Shown here: piece by piece, positions 8,974 to 19,764 of the stretch
How the letters are laid out: the number at the start of each line of letters is the position of its first letter
How positions within the stretch are numbered: position 1 is the first letter of the stretch
Assembly: GCA_016987375.1 (NCBI GenBank)
Contig: PJRA01000555.1
Span: 1,186,380-1,230,497 of the forward strand
Reading direction: 5' to 3'
DNA: 44,118 nucleotides
Source: Brachionus koreanus
Lineage: Eukaryota > Rotifera > Eurotatoria > Ploima > Brachionidae
Notes under the pieces: generated by a model
The model's input: only the letters and a program-made list of their open reading frames with translations
Database searches by the model: none
Told to the model about the DNA's origin: nothing
Translations under genes and position numbers: made by a program

Positions 8974-11900
8974 TATGCTTTGAGAATAATTGAAGCAATT
9001 CGGTACCGAATTTAGTCCTTTAAGTAAGCCCAATCTTAAAGCATCATTGCGATATTTTAAAATAATCAAATTTAGAACTTGTGTGGTTAAATGTATGAAC
9101 GTTCATGACAAAAATAAAGACCAGTTATTATTTTTAAAAAAGTTAGTCAACAATGATTTGCATATTTAATCCTAAATTAGATAATTATTATTATAGACAA
9201 AAAATTAAACGGGAACGAGAAGAGAGTTGGATTTAATTGATCTATAGGAAATTGAAAGAGTTGATTATTTTTTTTCGTTGGCTATTTTGATAAAAAATTA
9301 ATAAATAAGTATTGAAAAAATATTTTCTATCTTGATTGATTTAATCTAGAGCCAAATCTAAAACAAATTCATCTAACTATTTTATTTGCATTAGATAAAC
9401 AATTTATATTCTCAAGATTTATTAAAAAAAGAAAAAATTTTGTAATATAACACTTAGATTGTTTTTTTTCTCAAACAAATTCATCACTAATTTATTCTTT
9501 AAGACAGTCTTAAAAAATAGTTAAGAAAATCAAATATTAAGAACTAAGACGGCTCCGAACGCATATTAATCTCTTCTTTTCAATCCAATGCTAAAAAATT
9601 ACATTTTTCTCAGTTAAATAATAACAAAAAAGATATATTAATATATAAGTTTTTTTTTTCTTTGATTGAATCCAATTATTATTTTTATTTATTTAAAATA
9701 TAGTTTAAACAAAGCCTTGGCCAAGTATTATTTAGATAATTTTTTTTTTATTTTAAATTTTCATAACTGATTAAAAACAGAGTGACATATTTTTGATTCA
9801 ATTCATTTTTGACTAGTTGTTTAGGTCTTGGTTTATTTGTTGATGGTTGATTCCATGACTCTCAATTATTTATCAGAAGACAAATTGTATTTCCAAAGAG
9901 TCTTCTTTTCAACGCTATAAAATAAGTGTAAATAACTAGAAAAATACAATTTTTTGATTTAATTAATATGTTTAAAAAAAAGTGTTTCTTTATTCGGGTA
10001 TTAAAAGACAAAAAGAATTAATATGATTGTTTTTTCAGATAAGTATTTAAAGACTAGGTGTTCACTAATACCGATCAGGACTCTGATAAATCAGTTTGTT
10101 CAATTCAAGCAGTATTCAAATTGATATTTTTTTTATCTTGCAAAGTTTCAATCATCAACAATAAGCTATAGCTATTATTTATAGTTAGTGATTGAAGAGA
10201 ACTGGTAAAAAATATATTTAATGAGATGAGATTTTTTTTGAAAAAAAAATTGACCCGACTAACTTTTGTCTTTTTTTTTTTAATTTTTAGATTAGTAATA
10301 TTTCATAAAGATAATGTATCATATATATTTGGTCACGTAATTTAGAAAAAAAAAGCTTTAATTAAAATCAAAGACTTAATTCGTGTTGTTGGTCACAAAT
10401 TAACTATTCAGTATTTTAGTAGTAAAAGCGGTAAGACTTGCTAGACTTAGAACTAGTAAATGAATTGTGTCAACTGGCAAGTCTATTCTTGTTAAACTAG
10501 CATTAAACTGGACCTGGTTGAACAGATTTTTTAAATAAAGAAAAATCAAGTTGATACTTTCTATTTTCTAAATCAAATTATTTATTTTATTTTTTAAATT
10601 ATCTGATTTTGATTAGATGGGATATGAAATAAAATAAAAAGGCTAGTAATGCCGAAAGTGAATTTGTAAATTAAGTTCTTTCAAAACAAAATTTAATTTA
10701 GATAATTCATTATTTAACAATAGCTGTGAAGATGACAAGATAAGAATTGACTGGCTTTAGGAAATAGCCGATTTGCAATTGGGGCAATGGCCATTTTTAA
10801 TCGAACACAAAAAGAGATATAAATTTGAAAAAAGCGAGCAAATCAATTTTTGTTCAAATGAGATAAGTCTAATTGAATTAGATTTAATTTATGACCTAAA
10901 GTTATTTACACGATTACAAAGTCAAGATAAAATAATAGAAGATAATTTGGCCTCAATTGGACAGATGGGTTTTTGAAAAAAATGCCTTAATTAATTGATG
11001 AATGGCTCCGATTCCGAAATGTGAATCAAAAGCGTCAAATTATAATACATGAATAGACAATAATTAAAAGCTAAATAATTTGAGTCATTTTAAATTTTGA
11101 TTGATTAAAGTTCAAAAATCAGACATTGTATGCTTGAATTGAAAATCAATTAAACAAAAAAATAACTCATCCAGGTTATTCGAGTTAATATGTCGCATGC
11201 ATATAGCATGTGATGTCAGCGACCAAGTGACTAACTGAGTGCATAGATGAGTGATTTTTATTGAATTAAATGAGGGCCAGATTCTTTCTTATTAAAATTT
11301 AAGAGTATTTTATTTTAATTTCACTTTTACTTGTCTTTTGTTTATTCAAATTAATTCGCTCTAAAGTAAGAAGTGAATAAACCGGTTAGAACATTCAATT
11401 AGATTTTAAGACAATTGTAATTTTTTTAAGAGTGTAAATTGATAGAAATAAAAAAGTCAAATAAATGACAAATTTAATTTAATAGAAAAATAAATACTAA
11501 AATTCATTTGTACTATGTATATTTTAAAATTGTTTTTAAATAGTAATTAATTTGTAGGTTTTATTTGCCATATTTGGAATCAAGTTAATTATGTTTGAGA
11601 ATTAAATGTTGCCTTATTTGTTTTAATTAAGAAAAGATCAATAAATTTATGTGATTTAGTTGAATTAAGATTTTAGTTCAAACGATAGCTCCAAATGCTT
11701 GTTGTTTATTCAAGTCAGGTATTTTTTTTTATTTTTATTAAAAAATTGAAAGTTATATAATTTAAAAAGTAATAAAACTTTTATTTTTATTTTTTAATTT
11801 CCGTCAATTTATTTCAAATATAGATCATAGAAATGTTAGAAGTATTAATTAGTAAAAAGTAACAAAAATTGATCAATATCAAAGACTAACAGAAATATTT

Positions 11901-13559
11901 ATTCGATTTTTTTAGAACTAAAAAAGCCATGTGAAGCTGGAGGAGGATGAAGTTAATACCATTACAGCTCTTCGAATTGTCCTCTATATTAGGTGCTGTT
12001 GAGTCAAGAGTTACTGTGAATTAAGCCAAGTTTTCGTTTAACAAAAGAAGAATATTTTTCTTGAAGCAAAGTATGCAATTATTCTTTTTAACACCTCCAT
12101 TTGGAAAATAAGTCAATTATCCCTCTTGCAAGTACCATAGAGAGAATCAATGAAATTTTTTTTAAAAAATTTTTAAAACTTTGTCTTTTAACTAGACAGA
12201 AGCACAAATATTTAGAATTATATATACAAAGTGTTAGACATATTATTTTGAAGAGCAGTCAATTCTGTTTAATTTAAAGTATAAAAAGACTTGAAGAGTT
12301 AGGATTACAAAAAAGCTAGAATCAAAAGTATCTAATCGTTTAAAAAAACGCTATGTTTTAAGACTTATTCGAAGAATTTTCAATAAATTAAAAATATGAA
12401 TGAAAAAAAAAGGACTAAATAGGTCTTTAATTTAATTATTTTTTTTTTCTTTTTATACAATAAAGTTATTTGTGCTTAACAGGCTTAATCAGCTTTTAGA
12501 ATTAAATTTGCTTGATTATTTTAATTAATTGTTTTTAATTTGAATGATGAGAAATTTGCTTTAGAAAAAATTCAATAAATTTTTTAGATTTTTATAGTGA
12601 AATTAAAATTGTAAATTTTCGAAAAAATTTTTTTTTTCGCACAGACAAAATTATTTACTAGGATTTTAATTGAGTTTATTTTTAATGGGAGTGGCATCAT
12701 AAACAAAATATGCTACGGGAAAATTTTGTCTCTGCTCCATTAGATTAACTAGAAAATCTTAAGAAAATATTATTGATTACTTGAAGTGACAGATTGATAG
12801 CCGAGATTTTAAATTTAAATTATTTTTAAATTAAGTGATCAATTGAGCGTCCAGGCGACACGACCCGGACGGTCTAAAATTTAAATTTTTAATCTCAATA
12901 TTGAGGAGTGTAGCCCGAGGGCAGCATATCTAAAACTAAAAATTTAAATCGCAAATGTTGCACTAAAATAGAAAAATTAATTAACTTGAAACAGTTTTAT
13001 TGGAAATATAACAAAAGGGAAATGTAACGAAATAAAAGATAACTATTGCAAAAATTAATTGAATATTTAACAAACATAATATAAGTATTCATTTAATTAA
13101 AAAAAAAAAACTCAATCAAGGTGGTTTATATTTAAGTAAATTGTTTACTTGATAAAATAGCAATAATAATTAAGCATTGATTTTTATTGAGTGTTTGACT
13201 AGAAGCGTTTGTCATCTCATAAGCTATTTATTTTGAGAATAATCCGATTTATAATAATAGTTAGTCAAGTTTAAATAAAAGGAAAATAACTATCTGAGTT
13301 ATGTAACTAAAGGGACTTGTTCGAATTAATCAAAATTTCACTCATCTCATCGCTTTCAATAAAGACCTAATGGTTAAGCGATGCGAGAAAAAGAAAAAAA
13401 ACTAATTGTTATTTATTCACTTGAAATTGCATGAAATAAAAAATTCATATTGAAAGTGTTAAAATAATGGATCTAGTTAGCGATAGATAAGCTAACACAT
13501 AAGACTTGAAAAATTTTAATTTTGTTTATTGTAGACTAGATTATCAGTGAAATAGTTGC
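8974..13559. other. gene-poor AT-rich stretch
   Basis: No gene is supported. A 67-codon frame at 10773-10976 (+) starts at TTG, lacks an ATG and has no recognisable domain. Small less AT-rich islands occur at about 11185-11260, 11935-12010 and 12840-12925; the last contains a 7 bp GC-rich hairpin (GTCCAGG/CCCGGAC). A copy of a dispersed repeat is listed separately at 12221-12390. Confidence 0.45.
12221..12390 (+). repeat. dispersed repeat family R, copy 1
   Basis: It shares GTTAGACATAT.ATTTTGAAGA, GTCAATTCTGTTTA, TTAGGATTACAAA and AAAAACGC.A..TTTTAAGACT, in that order, with the copy at 27060-27260 and with shorter copies at 33885-33995, 36726-36860 and 40940-41015. No coding frame is seen. 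Confidence 0.6.
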
Positions 13560-13640
13560 ATTCGGCTATATATAAAACCCAGTGACTTGATGCTACTAGT
13601 GGGAGACGGCCTGGAGCGCAATGCACGCTAACCAAAATTC
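13560..13640 (+). promoter_or_regulatory. TATA-like element followed by 5S-box-C-like sequence
   Basis: A strong TATA-like CTATATATAAAA lies at 13566-13577. At 13592-13615 follows TACTAGTGGGAGACGGCCTGG, which resembles the box C internal promoter region of 5S rRNA genes (GGATGGGAGACCGCCTGG). The rest of a 5S gene is not intact. It may be a core promoter with a chance match, or a remnant of a 5S-derived sequence. Confidence 0.3.
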
Positions 13641-14602
13641 AAAGAGCCTCGATAAATAAAAAGAAAAAAAAATTTATTTTTTTCTATTTTTTTCTGATAA
13701 TGTAATTTGATTATGTCTATTATAATCCTGAATTGCTAGGTTATCTTCATTTAATTTAAAGATTAGCAAATATTTTGAGCACTTATCAATAATCTTTGTT
13801 GAGAATATTTGAGGGTATTCTCGCAGATAAAAATCAATGAGGAAAAATGTTCGATTTTTTGTTTTTATCAATAAAAATAGCCAGCCAGACCATTTCAAGT
13901 CTATTTATTCCAATTATTCGACTAATTTCAAAAATCACGAACCGATTATTTGATTAAGTTTATTGAATTCCCTTTTGTGAGCAAGTGTGTGTGTGTATGT
14001 GTGTGTATATATGCTTTGTTTATATACCACCTTTTCCTTTTCTTTATAAATCACTGATTTTTGCTTCTTGATAATTCTTTTCCTCATTTTGATTTATGTT
14101 TGTTTATTTCCTATTAATTATTTTTTAATTAAAATTTTGACGACAAGTACTTTTTGGCCTAGTCCGCAAATAGCATGAATATTTGTGTCTCTCTCATTCG
14201 GCCAGTCGATCATTTCGATCAACTCGGCTCGAGAAAAGAAGCCGAGAGATACGCATCTAAATGCCGTTTCATGCTAATCCTTGTTTCGTGCTATTAAGCA
14301 ACATAAATTACATGCTATTTTCTCTCAAGGATAACAATTTAATTGATTTCAATCAGCAATAAATAATTTCTCTTATTTTTTACTTTTAAAAATTCTGAAT
14401 TTTTTTAAGATTTTTTTTTTTAGATTCAGTTAATGCAGTTTAAATAGGAAAAAATGGCATTTTTTTAGAATTACTCTTGTAATACAAAAAATACCTTTAA
14501 TTACGGAAAAAAATTAAAGCAAAATAAAAATAAGTTTTTAAAAATTTTATTTTTGATTCTGAGATCCAGATATAAGCTTGTATCCTCTTCTTAAGATGTC
14601 AC
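13641..14602. other. intergenic with (GT)n and a less AT-rich hairpin-bearing block
   Basis: A (GT)n microsatellite lies at about 13983-14010. At 14150-14330 the composition shifts to mixed sequence. That block includes a perfect 7 bp stem, CTCGGCT (14223-14229) with AGCCGAG (14240-14246), and several homeodomain-like motifs (ATGCTAATCC, TAAATTACATG). No reading frame is convincing. It is a candidate regulatory region, possibly for the protocadherin about 1.8 kb downstream, but that is inference. Confidence 0.35.
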
Positions 14603-14925
14603 TTAAAAAATCACTGTGGAGCATAGGGTCATTACTTTTGATTTCCACTCAGGTCGATCTTTTGCCTTTACCCTTGCTTCATCCCATGTCATTGCGGGCC
14701 TACCTTTCGTCTGCCTTGCGGTGTTCTTTGAATGGCTTTTTTGGCATTCTTTTTTCTTATATTCTAAGTACATGCCCAAGTTATAGGACTCTTTAGTTCT
14801 TAATGCATTGACTCAATGTCTCTGAATTTGTTTTTTTGTATAGGTCAGCATTCGACAATGTCTCAGTCCAGTGTATCCCAAGAAGCGCGAGATTTTTTGG
14901 TGTTAAAAAAATTTTATTAATTTTT
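14603..14925 (-). mobile_element. RTE-type LINE ORF2 C-terminal remnant
   Basis: The minus strand reads LLGIHWTETLSNADLYKKT, then LGHVLRI, then KGRPAMTWDEARVK, then KDRPEWKSKVMTLCST, with a stop at 14603-14605. This order (IHW.E..SN..L..RT, GHVLRM, GRP..TW, DR..W) is the standard C-terminal region of RTE/BovB-like and related LINE ORF2 proteins. Internal stops (two near GHVLRI) show it is dead. A shorter relative lies at about 23582-23622. Confidence 0.7.
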
Positions 14926-16084
14926 TTGTTAATAATAAATAATTTTTTTTTAAAATACAAAGTTTTAAATTTTTTTGGCCTTGTGAGACCTAAAAATAAG
15001 CTTTCAAATAGACTTATCTGAATTTTCATTATCAATTAAGTGGAGAACAACTTTCGACACCAGTTATTATCAAAGAAAAAATTGAAAATAGAATGATTCA
15101 TAGAAAAAAAAATTTTTGAGGCTTTTTTTATTTTTAATGAGATTAAATTTAAAAAAAAAGCCTTTCTCTCTCGGAAATCTTTTAAGTCTATTATTTTATG
15201 TGTTTTTTTTTGTTGGCTTTGTTTTAATAAGATGGAAAAAATTTAAAAAAAGCAAATAAACAAAATTAATATTGTGTAACTAGTTTCACTCCTTCAAATA
15301 CTTTTTTTCTAAATTGAACGCTTTAAGTTAAATTTAAACGAAAATTAATTTCAATTTTTGGCCTGTCGACCCTCGGGCATCTAATAAAGAAAATTAATCA
15401 TAAACTAACAAAACGATGAATTATGTGACAAAATATTGATAAATTAAATTATTTTTATTTTTTAAAATTAGATTTAGTTTATTTAAAAAAAAATGTTATT
15501 TTGAACAATTAAGAATTATATTTATTTATTAAAAATAAAGTTTGGGTTAAAACCCCGGCAGTTTCGAATAGAGCTTAGTCCTATATTTCAGCCGCATGAG
15601 AAAAATAAATGGATTCTAGCAATTATGGTCATATGACTATAATTGAATGAATAGAATTAAGACCTTCAGCTTCTTCCTTTTCTTTTTATCTGATATAGCA
15701 TATTAAATAAATGGCAAAAGAAAATAAATTTATACACGCGTAATTATTTTATGTTTTAGATTTAGAAAATTTATAGAATATGTTGTTTTTCAAAATTGAA
15801 TTTAGAAATTTATTTTCGAAAAACAGAATGTTAGTATAAAATTCTAAGCTAAGCTGAGAATTGTGCACTCAAGAGCTATTAAGGAATTTGATTTATGAAA
15901 ATAAAAAAAATCCAGCCTGTGTCTGCGATTCATAGATAATAAAAAATTTTTTTTTTAAATTATTTTTTATTGTATTTAAATTTTTCGTTTTATTTATATC
16001 TAATTTTAATTAAAATAATTTATTTTAGATTATTAAATAAGAAATTATTAAAACACAAAAAAAAACAATGAAATAAATACTAAA
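14926..16084. other. intergenic upstream of the protocadherin
   Basis: This is AT-rich with no gene. A near-perfect 26 bp palindrome lies at about 15620-15645 (CAATTAT.GTCATATGAC.ATAATTG). Just before the protocadherin start there is a possible splice acceptor (TTTATTTTAG, ending at about 16029) and a two-codon upstream ORF (ATG AAA TAA, from about 16069). Confidence 0.45.
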
Positions 16085-18946
16085 ATGATGTTGAAGAAAA
16101 AAATTTTATTTTTAATTTTCCTATGTAAATATTTTGTATCAGCCACCGAGTATATATACTTGCCGGACATGCACATAAACGAAGAGCTGGCACAGGGCAG
16201 TTTTGTCTGCGACCTGGCCCAAGAAGCAGCTGCATCCGAAAAAGGCCAATCGTATGCACTGCTCGATGAGGCCACAATGTCCTATTTCGAGCTTAATTCG
16301 AGCATTCTATCCACCAAAGTAAAGCTAGACCGTGAACACATGTGTGCTAATTCACTATGCGCCGAACCATGCACTCTCGGCACATTTTCCGCCTCAGATC
16401 AAAGCTGTAAATTAAACATCAAAATTTTACAAATGTCCACCTACTCTATTCTAAATGTGAACATACTAGTCCATGACATAAATGACAATCTTCCAGTATT
16501 CAAAAATAAAAAATTAGTCTTGTCAATAAATGAAAACACTCCAATTGGTTACATGATTCCCATAGAGCTTGCCTACGATCCGGACGTCAATGCCAACACT
16601 GTACAAAAATACGAAATATTAGACAAAGCTGATTTGGTGCCATTTAAGTTGGAACAAAATTTAGAAGAGTCAAAGCTAAATTTAGTGGTTTCTTCTGGAT
16701 TGGATAGAGAGCTAAAATCTGAATATAGATTAAAAATTCGGGCTGTTGATCCATCTAGTTCAATGTGTGTACAAACTCTAGTGATTGAAGTAATTGATGA
16801 AAATGACAATAGGCCTGTGTTTACCAAAGATAATTACAAGTTTTATATAAGAGAAAACTCGCCAATGGACACTCTAATTGGCAAAGTGCACGCGACTGAT
16901 TTAGACACAGGTCTAAATGCTCAAATAAAATACTCGTTTGTTGACTCTAGTCCAAAGTTTATGCACTTAAGACCAAGTCTAAAAAATTTAAACAATAAAT
17001 ACTTTTATTTAAATGAATCTAGTGGAGAATTGAAAGTAAAAAATTTAATTGATTATGAAGAGGAGAATTTGTTTAGTCTTCTAGTTGAGGCTAGAGATTG
17101 TGGTGAGATTAAACAGTTGGCAGATTATGCCCATGTTGAGATCGAAGTGTTGGATGAGAACGACAACGGTCCAGAGATAAGTGTTAGCTTTTTGAACACT
17201 AATTACAATGATAAAGAGATTTATGTGTCTGAAGATAGCAAAGAGAATAAATTTATCGCTCATGTGAGCATATTTGACAAAGACTCGGCCAAAAATGCCA
17301 TTTTCAATTGGAAATTAATGGTCAATAAACAAGAATTAAAAACACAACCATTTCCTCTAAAAGTAAATATTCTAAACAATAATTCTTTTACAATCAATAT
17401 TGGTGATCCGAAACTATTTGACTATGAGCTAAACGAATACTTCAATGTGAGCATAATTGCCTGGGACGTGCAAAATCTTATTACTGACGAGTACACATTT
17501 CGCATAGTTGTCATTGACGTGAATGACAATGCTCCCCAATTTGAAAAGAGTGTTTACAATTTGACATTAATTGAGCCTAAGCGAGGTGTCACTTTGATGA
17601 ACATAAGTGCAGTCGATAAGGACAAAAACTCGGCCATTTTTTATGAAATAGTTGAGGAAAAAGCCAAAAGTTTTGTCACCATACAAAATGGTCGGTTAAT
17701 AATGGTCAAAAATTTCAGCCATTTGTCTTTTCATGTTTTGGCCAAAGACAACGGTATTCCCAGCTTGAGCTCAAAAACCCAAGTGAACATAAACATTTGT
17801 AAAAATAAGACAAATTTTGTGTCACCATATAAAAATTGGTACGAACATGGTACATTGGTGTTTAGAGTAAATCCCAACAAAATTGATTCTCGTGTCAAAG
17901 TAGTTCAGTTTGAAAAAAACATTGAGATTATGGGTGAAATACCAAAAGAAATTGTGTCAAATTCGAACACTATCTATTTAAATGGCAAAGTAAATCAAAA
18001 GTCTATTCAAATTAGATTGAGAATTAACAAAAATGAAGACACAAAATTAAAAGTTATTTTTTCTGATCAAAATGATCAGTGTCTAAGTTCATATCAAAGT
18101 ATTGAAATAAATTCTTTTATTAAATTTGAAAAATTGAGTGAATTAAGCGAAAATTTTGAGCTATTTTACAGTAATGATAGCTTAAATGGCATATATTCAA
18201 TTGCTAGTCTAAAAACTAATCAAGACTTGGAATTCAGCATAGTTGCACAAGGTCTAGTGGCGTTTAATTCAAGTCTAGTTGTGCTCAGAGACGAAAACAA
18301 TGCTCTAATCAAAGCATACAAATTAAAAATTGAAAAAAAAGACGCCATAAACTCAAATTTAATTGTGCAAATAAAGAACAAACAAGATCCATTTTGTGTG
18401 ATTGAGGACAGTTTCATTTACTTTGTCGACGATGGTATATTCAAATTGGTCAAAAGCAGTCACAACCATGCCAAATCATTTATGTACAAAGTGTCTCCAA
18501 TAGACAAAAGTGCTAAACTAAATAATAGTGTCAATTTTTTGACCTTTCTAATGATTTTAATGTGTGTTATTCTTGTATTTTTTATAAGTCTATTTTTGAT
18601 GATAATCAAGTATTTTAATTACTATAAGTATAAGAAAAACTTAAAAAAGACGACTAATATTCTACAAAGAGAGTTTAGTCTCAAGTCGGATGAAAACAAA
18701 GATCAAATGCGACAAAGCCGAAATGCTAAACCGGCTTATGCTTACACTGCCTATAAGCATCAAATTCAGGACCAAGCATCCGAATGTGTCAAATACATGT
18801 CCAAACCGCCTAATTTTGTCTTAAATAAAAATTTCAATCCACGATCTAGTGCTACCTTGCCAAGAGAAGTACGCACTAGCTCGCCAAATGTATCTAATGA
18901 TCTAGAATCCTCTTCAAATTTGACCAGATTTAAAATTTTGATTTAA
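16085..18946 (+). CDS. protocadherin-like adhesion receptor, single exon
   Basis: The product is a 953-residue type I membrane protein. A signal peptide occupies about residues 1-20 (KKKILFLIFLCKYFVSA). The ectodomain has cadherin repeats: EC1 ends DINDNLPVF (131-139), EC2 VIDENDNRPVF (236-246), EC3 VLDENDNGPEI (355-365) and EC4 VVIDVNDNAPQF (475-486), with LDRE-type calcium motifs at 81-84 and 207-209. EC5 (about 487-575) keeps DKD at 511-513 but has no terminal DxNDN. A region of about 235 residues with no recognisable domain (580-815) precedes the transmembrane helix (about 817-842) and a 110-residue Ser/Asn-rich tail. Homophilic adhesion is the family role; the tail has no catenin-binding motif that I recognise. 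Being intronless suits protocadherins, whose ectodomain is often one large exon. AATAAA follows at 18975-18980. The second ATG, at 16088, could also start it. Confidence 0.93.
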   Translation: MMLKKKILFLIFLCKYFVSATEYIYLPDMHINEELAQGSFVCDLAQEAAASEKGQSYALLDEATMSYFELNSSILSTKVKLDREHMCANSLCAEPCTLGTFSASDQSCKLNIKILQMSTYSILNVNILVHDINDNLPVFKNKKLVLSINENTPIGYMIPIELAYDPDVNANTVQKYEILDKADLVPFKLEQNLEESKLNLVVSSGLDRELKSEYRLKIRAVDPSSSMCVQTLVIEVIDENDNRPVFTKDNYKFYIRENSPMDTLIGKVHATDLDTGLNAQIKYSFVDSSPKFMHLRPSLKNLNNKYFYLNESSGELKVKNLIDYEEENLFSLLVEARDCGEIKQLADYAHVEIEVLDENDNGPEISVSFLNTNYNDKEIYVSEDSKENKFIAHVSIFDKDSAKNAIFNWKLMVNKQELKTQPFPLKVNILNNNSFTINIGDPKLFDYELNEYFNVSIIAWDVQNLITDEYTFRIVVIDVNDNAPQFEKSVYNLTLIEPKRGVTLMNISAVDKDKNSAIFYEIVEEKAKSFVTIQNGRLIMVKNFSHLSFHVLAKDNGIPSLSSKTQVNINICKNKTNFVSPYKNWYEHGTLVFRVNPNKIDSRVKVVQFEKNIEIMGEIPKEIVSNSNTIYLNGKVNQKSIQIRLRINKNEDTKLKVIFSDQNDQCLSSYQSIEINSFIKFEKLSELSENFELFYSNDSLNGIYSIASLKTNQDLEFSIVAQGLVAFNSSLVVLRDENNALIKAYKLKIEKKDAINSNLIVQIKNKQDPFCVIEDSFIYFVDDGIFKLVKSSHNHAKSFMYKVSPIDKSAKLNNSVNFLTFLMILMCVILVFFISLFLMIIKYFNYYKYKKNLKKTTNILQREFSLKSDENKDQMRQSRNAKPAYAYTAYKHQIQDQASECVKYMSKPPNFVLNKNFNPRSSATLPREVRTSSPNVSNDLESSSNLTRFKILI

Positions 18947-18974
18947 ATTGTTATTATTATTTTTCTAAATGTTT

Positions 18975-18980
18975 AATAAA
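18975..18980 (+). terminator. poly(A) signal of the protocadherin gene
   Basis: AATAAA lies about 29 nt after the stop codon. Confidence 0.6.
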
Positions 18981-19496
18981 AAATGTTTTAATTAATTGAT
19001 TGGAATTTTTTTTATTTTCTTAAATAATGGCATCAAGAGACAATTGAAACAAGTCAAATTAAAAAAAAAATTTTTTTTCATCTTAAAAAATTTATTGTTT
19101 GGGTGAGTTAAAAAATGCATAATTTTTATATATCAATAAAAAAAGTTAGCTAATCTTCAAAATGAAAACCATTATGCTCTTCCATGATGAGAATTTCACG
19201 AACTATCTAAAAATGTGTATAGTTTTGGAAAATTTGGAAAATAAATTCATGATAATTGGGAAAATTAAATCTTTTACCTCTTTCTTCTCATCTTTGTAAG
19301 ATCAAGTTACGTTTCTTGTTATTTCAATTTGATCTTTTAGCGGTGGGATCATTTTTAAAGAATTTAGATATTTCAAAAATATAAAACTAAAAAAATAAAA
19401 GAATCTTTTTTTTTAATGAAATAATATTAAAAATGGATAAAAATTTTGGTTTAAATGGTTCTCAAATTAAAAAATACTTTGAAAAAAATTACAGTA
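18981..19496. other. intergenic, AT-rich
   Basis: Nothing supportable was found. Confidence 0.4.
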
Positions 19497-19764
19497 TTTC
19501 ATCATATAGAAGTACACACAAAAAGAAGAAACTTGCTAGAATTTGAGTCAAAAATTTTTCTTTAGTTGAGTTTCTTTTCTCAACAAAATGTGACTCGTTT
19601 AAAAGAAAATTTATCAGTCGTTTGCCATGTAAAGCATGTATTTTCTTGTTTCCAATAGAAGAAAAAAAAAGGATAAATTTGTTTTATTTAAGTCACATTT
19701 TTAGACTAAAATATTTTCGAATAGAAGAAACTTTGATGACCGAACTTTCTTTTATTTGATGAAA
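19497..19764. mobile_element. 268 bp TA-type MITE (copy 2)
   Basis: It is inverted relative to copy 1 at 7405-7739. The ends are TTTCATCATATAGAAG and, reverse-complemented, TTTCATCAAATAAAAG. TA dinucleotides flank both sides (19495-19496 and 19765-19766). Internal homology with copy 1 covers several blocks; the two differ by internal deletions and many substitutions. There is no ORF. Confidence 0.75.

Noticed and set aside
10773..10976. 67-codon plus-strand frame
   Set aside because: It has no ATG and no recognisable motif; a neighbouring frame is equally open at its start. Too weak to call a gene.
14578..14796. 72-codon plus-strand hydrophobic frame
   Set aside because: It is antisense to the RTE-type LINE tail, which has recognisable motifs on the minus strand.
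15540..15600. Possible tRNA or second SINE (AAAACCCCGGCAGTTTCGAA)
   Set aside because: It has no A box at the proper distance on either strand and does not match the SINE at 8727.
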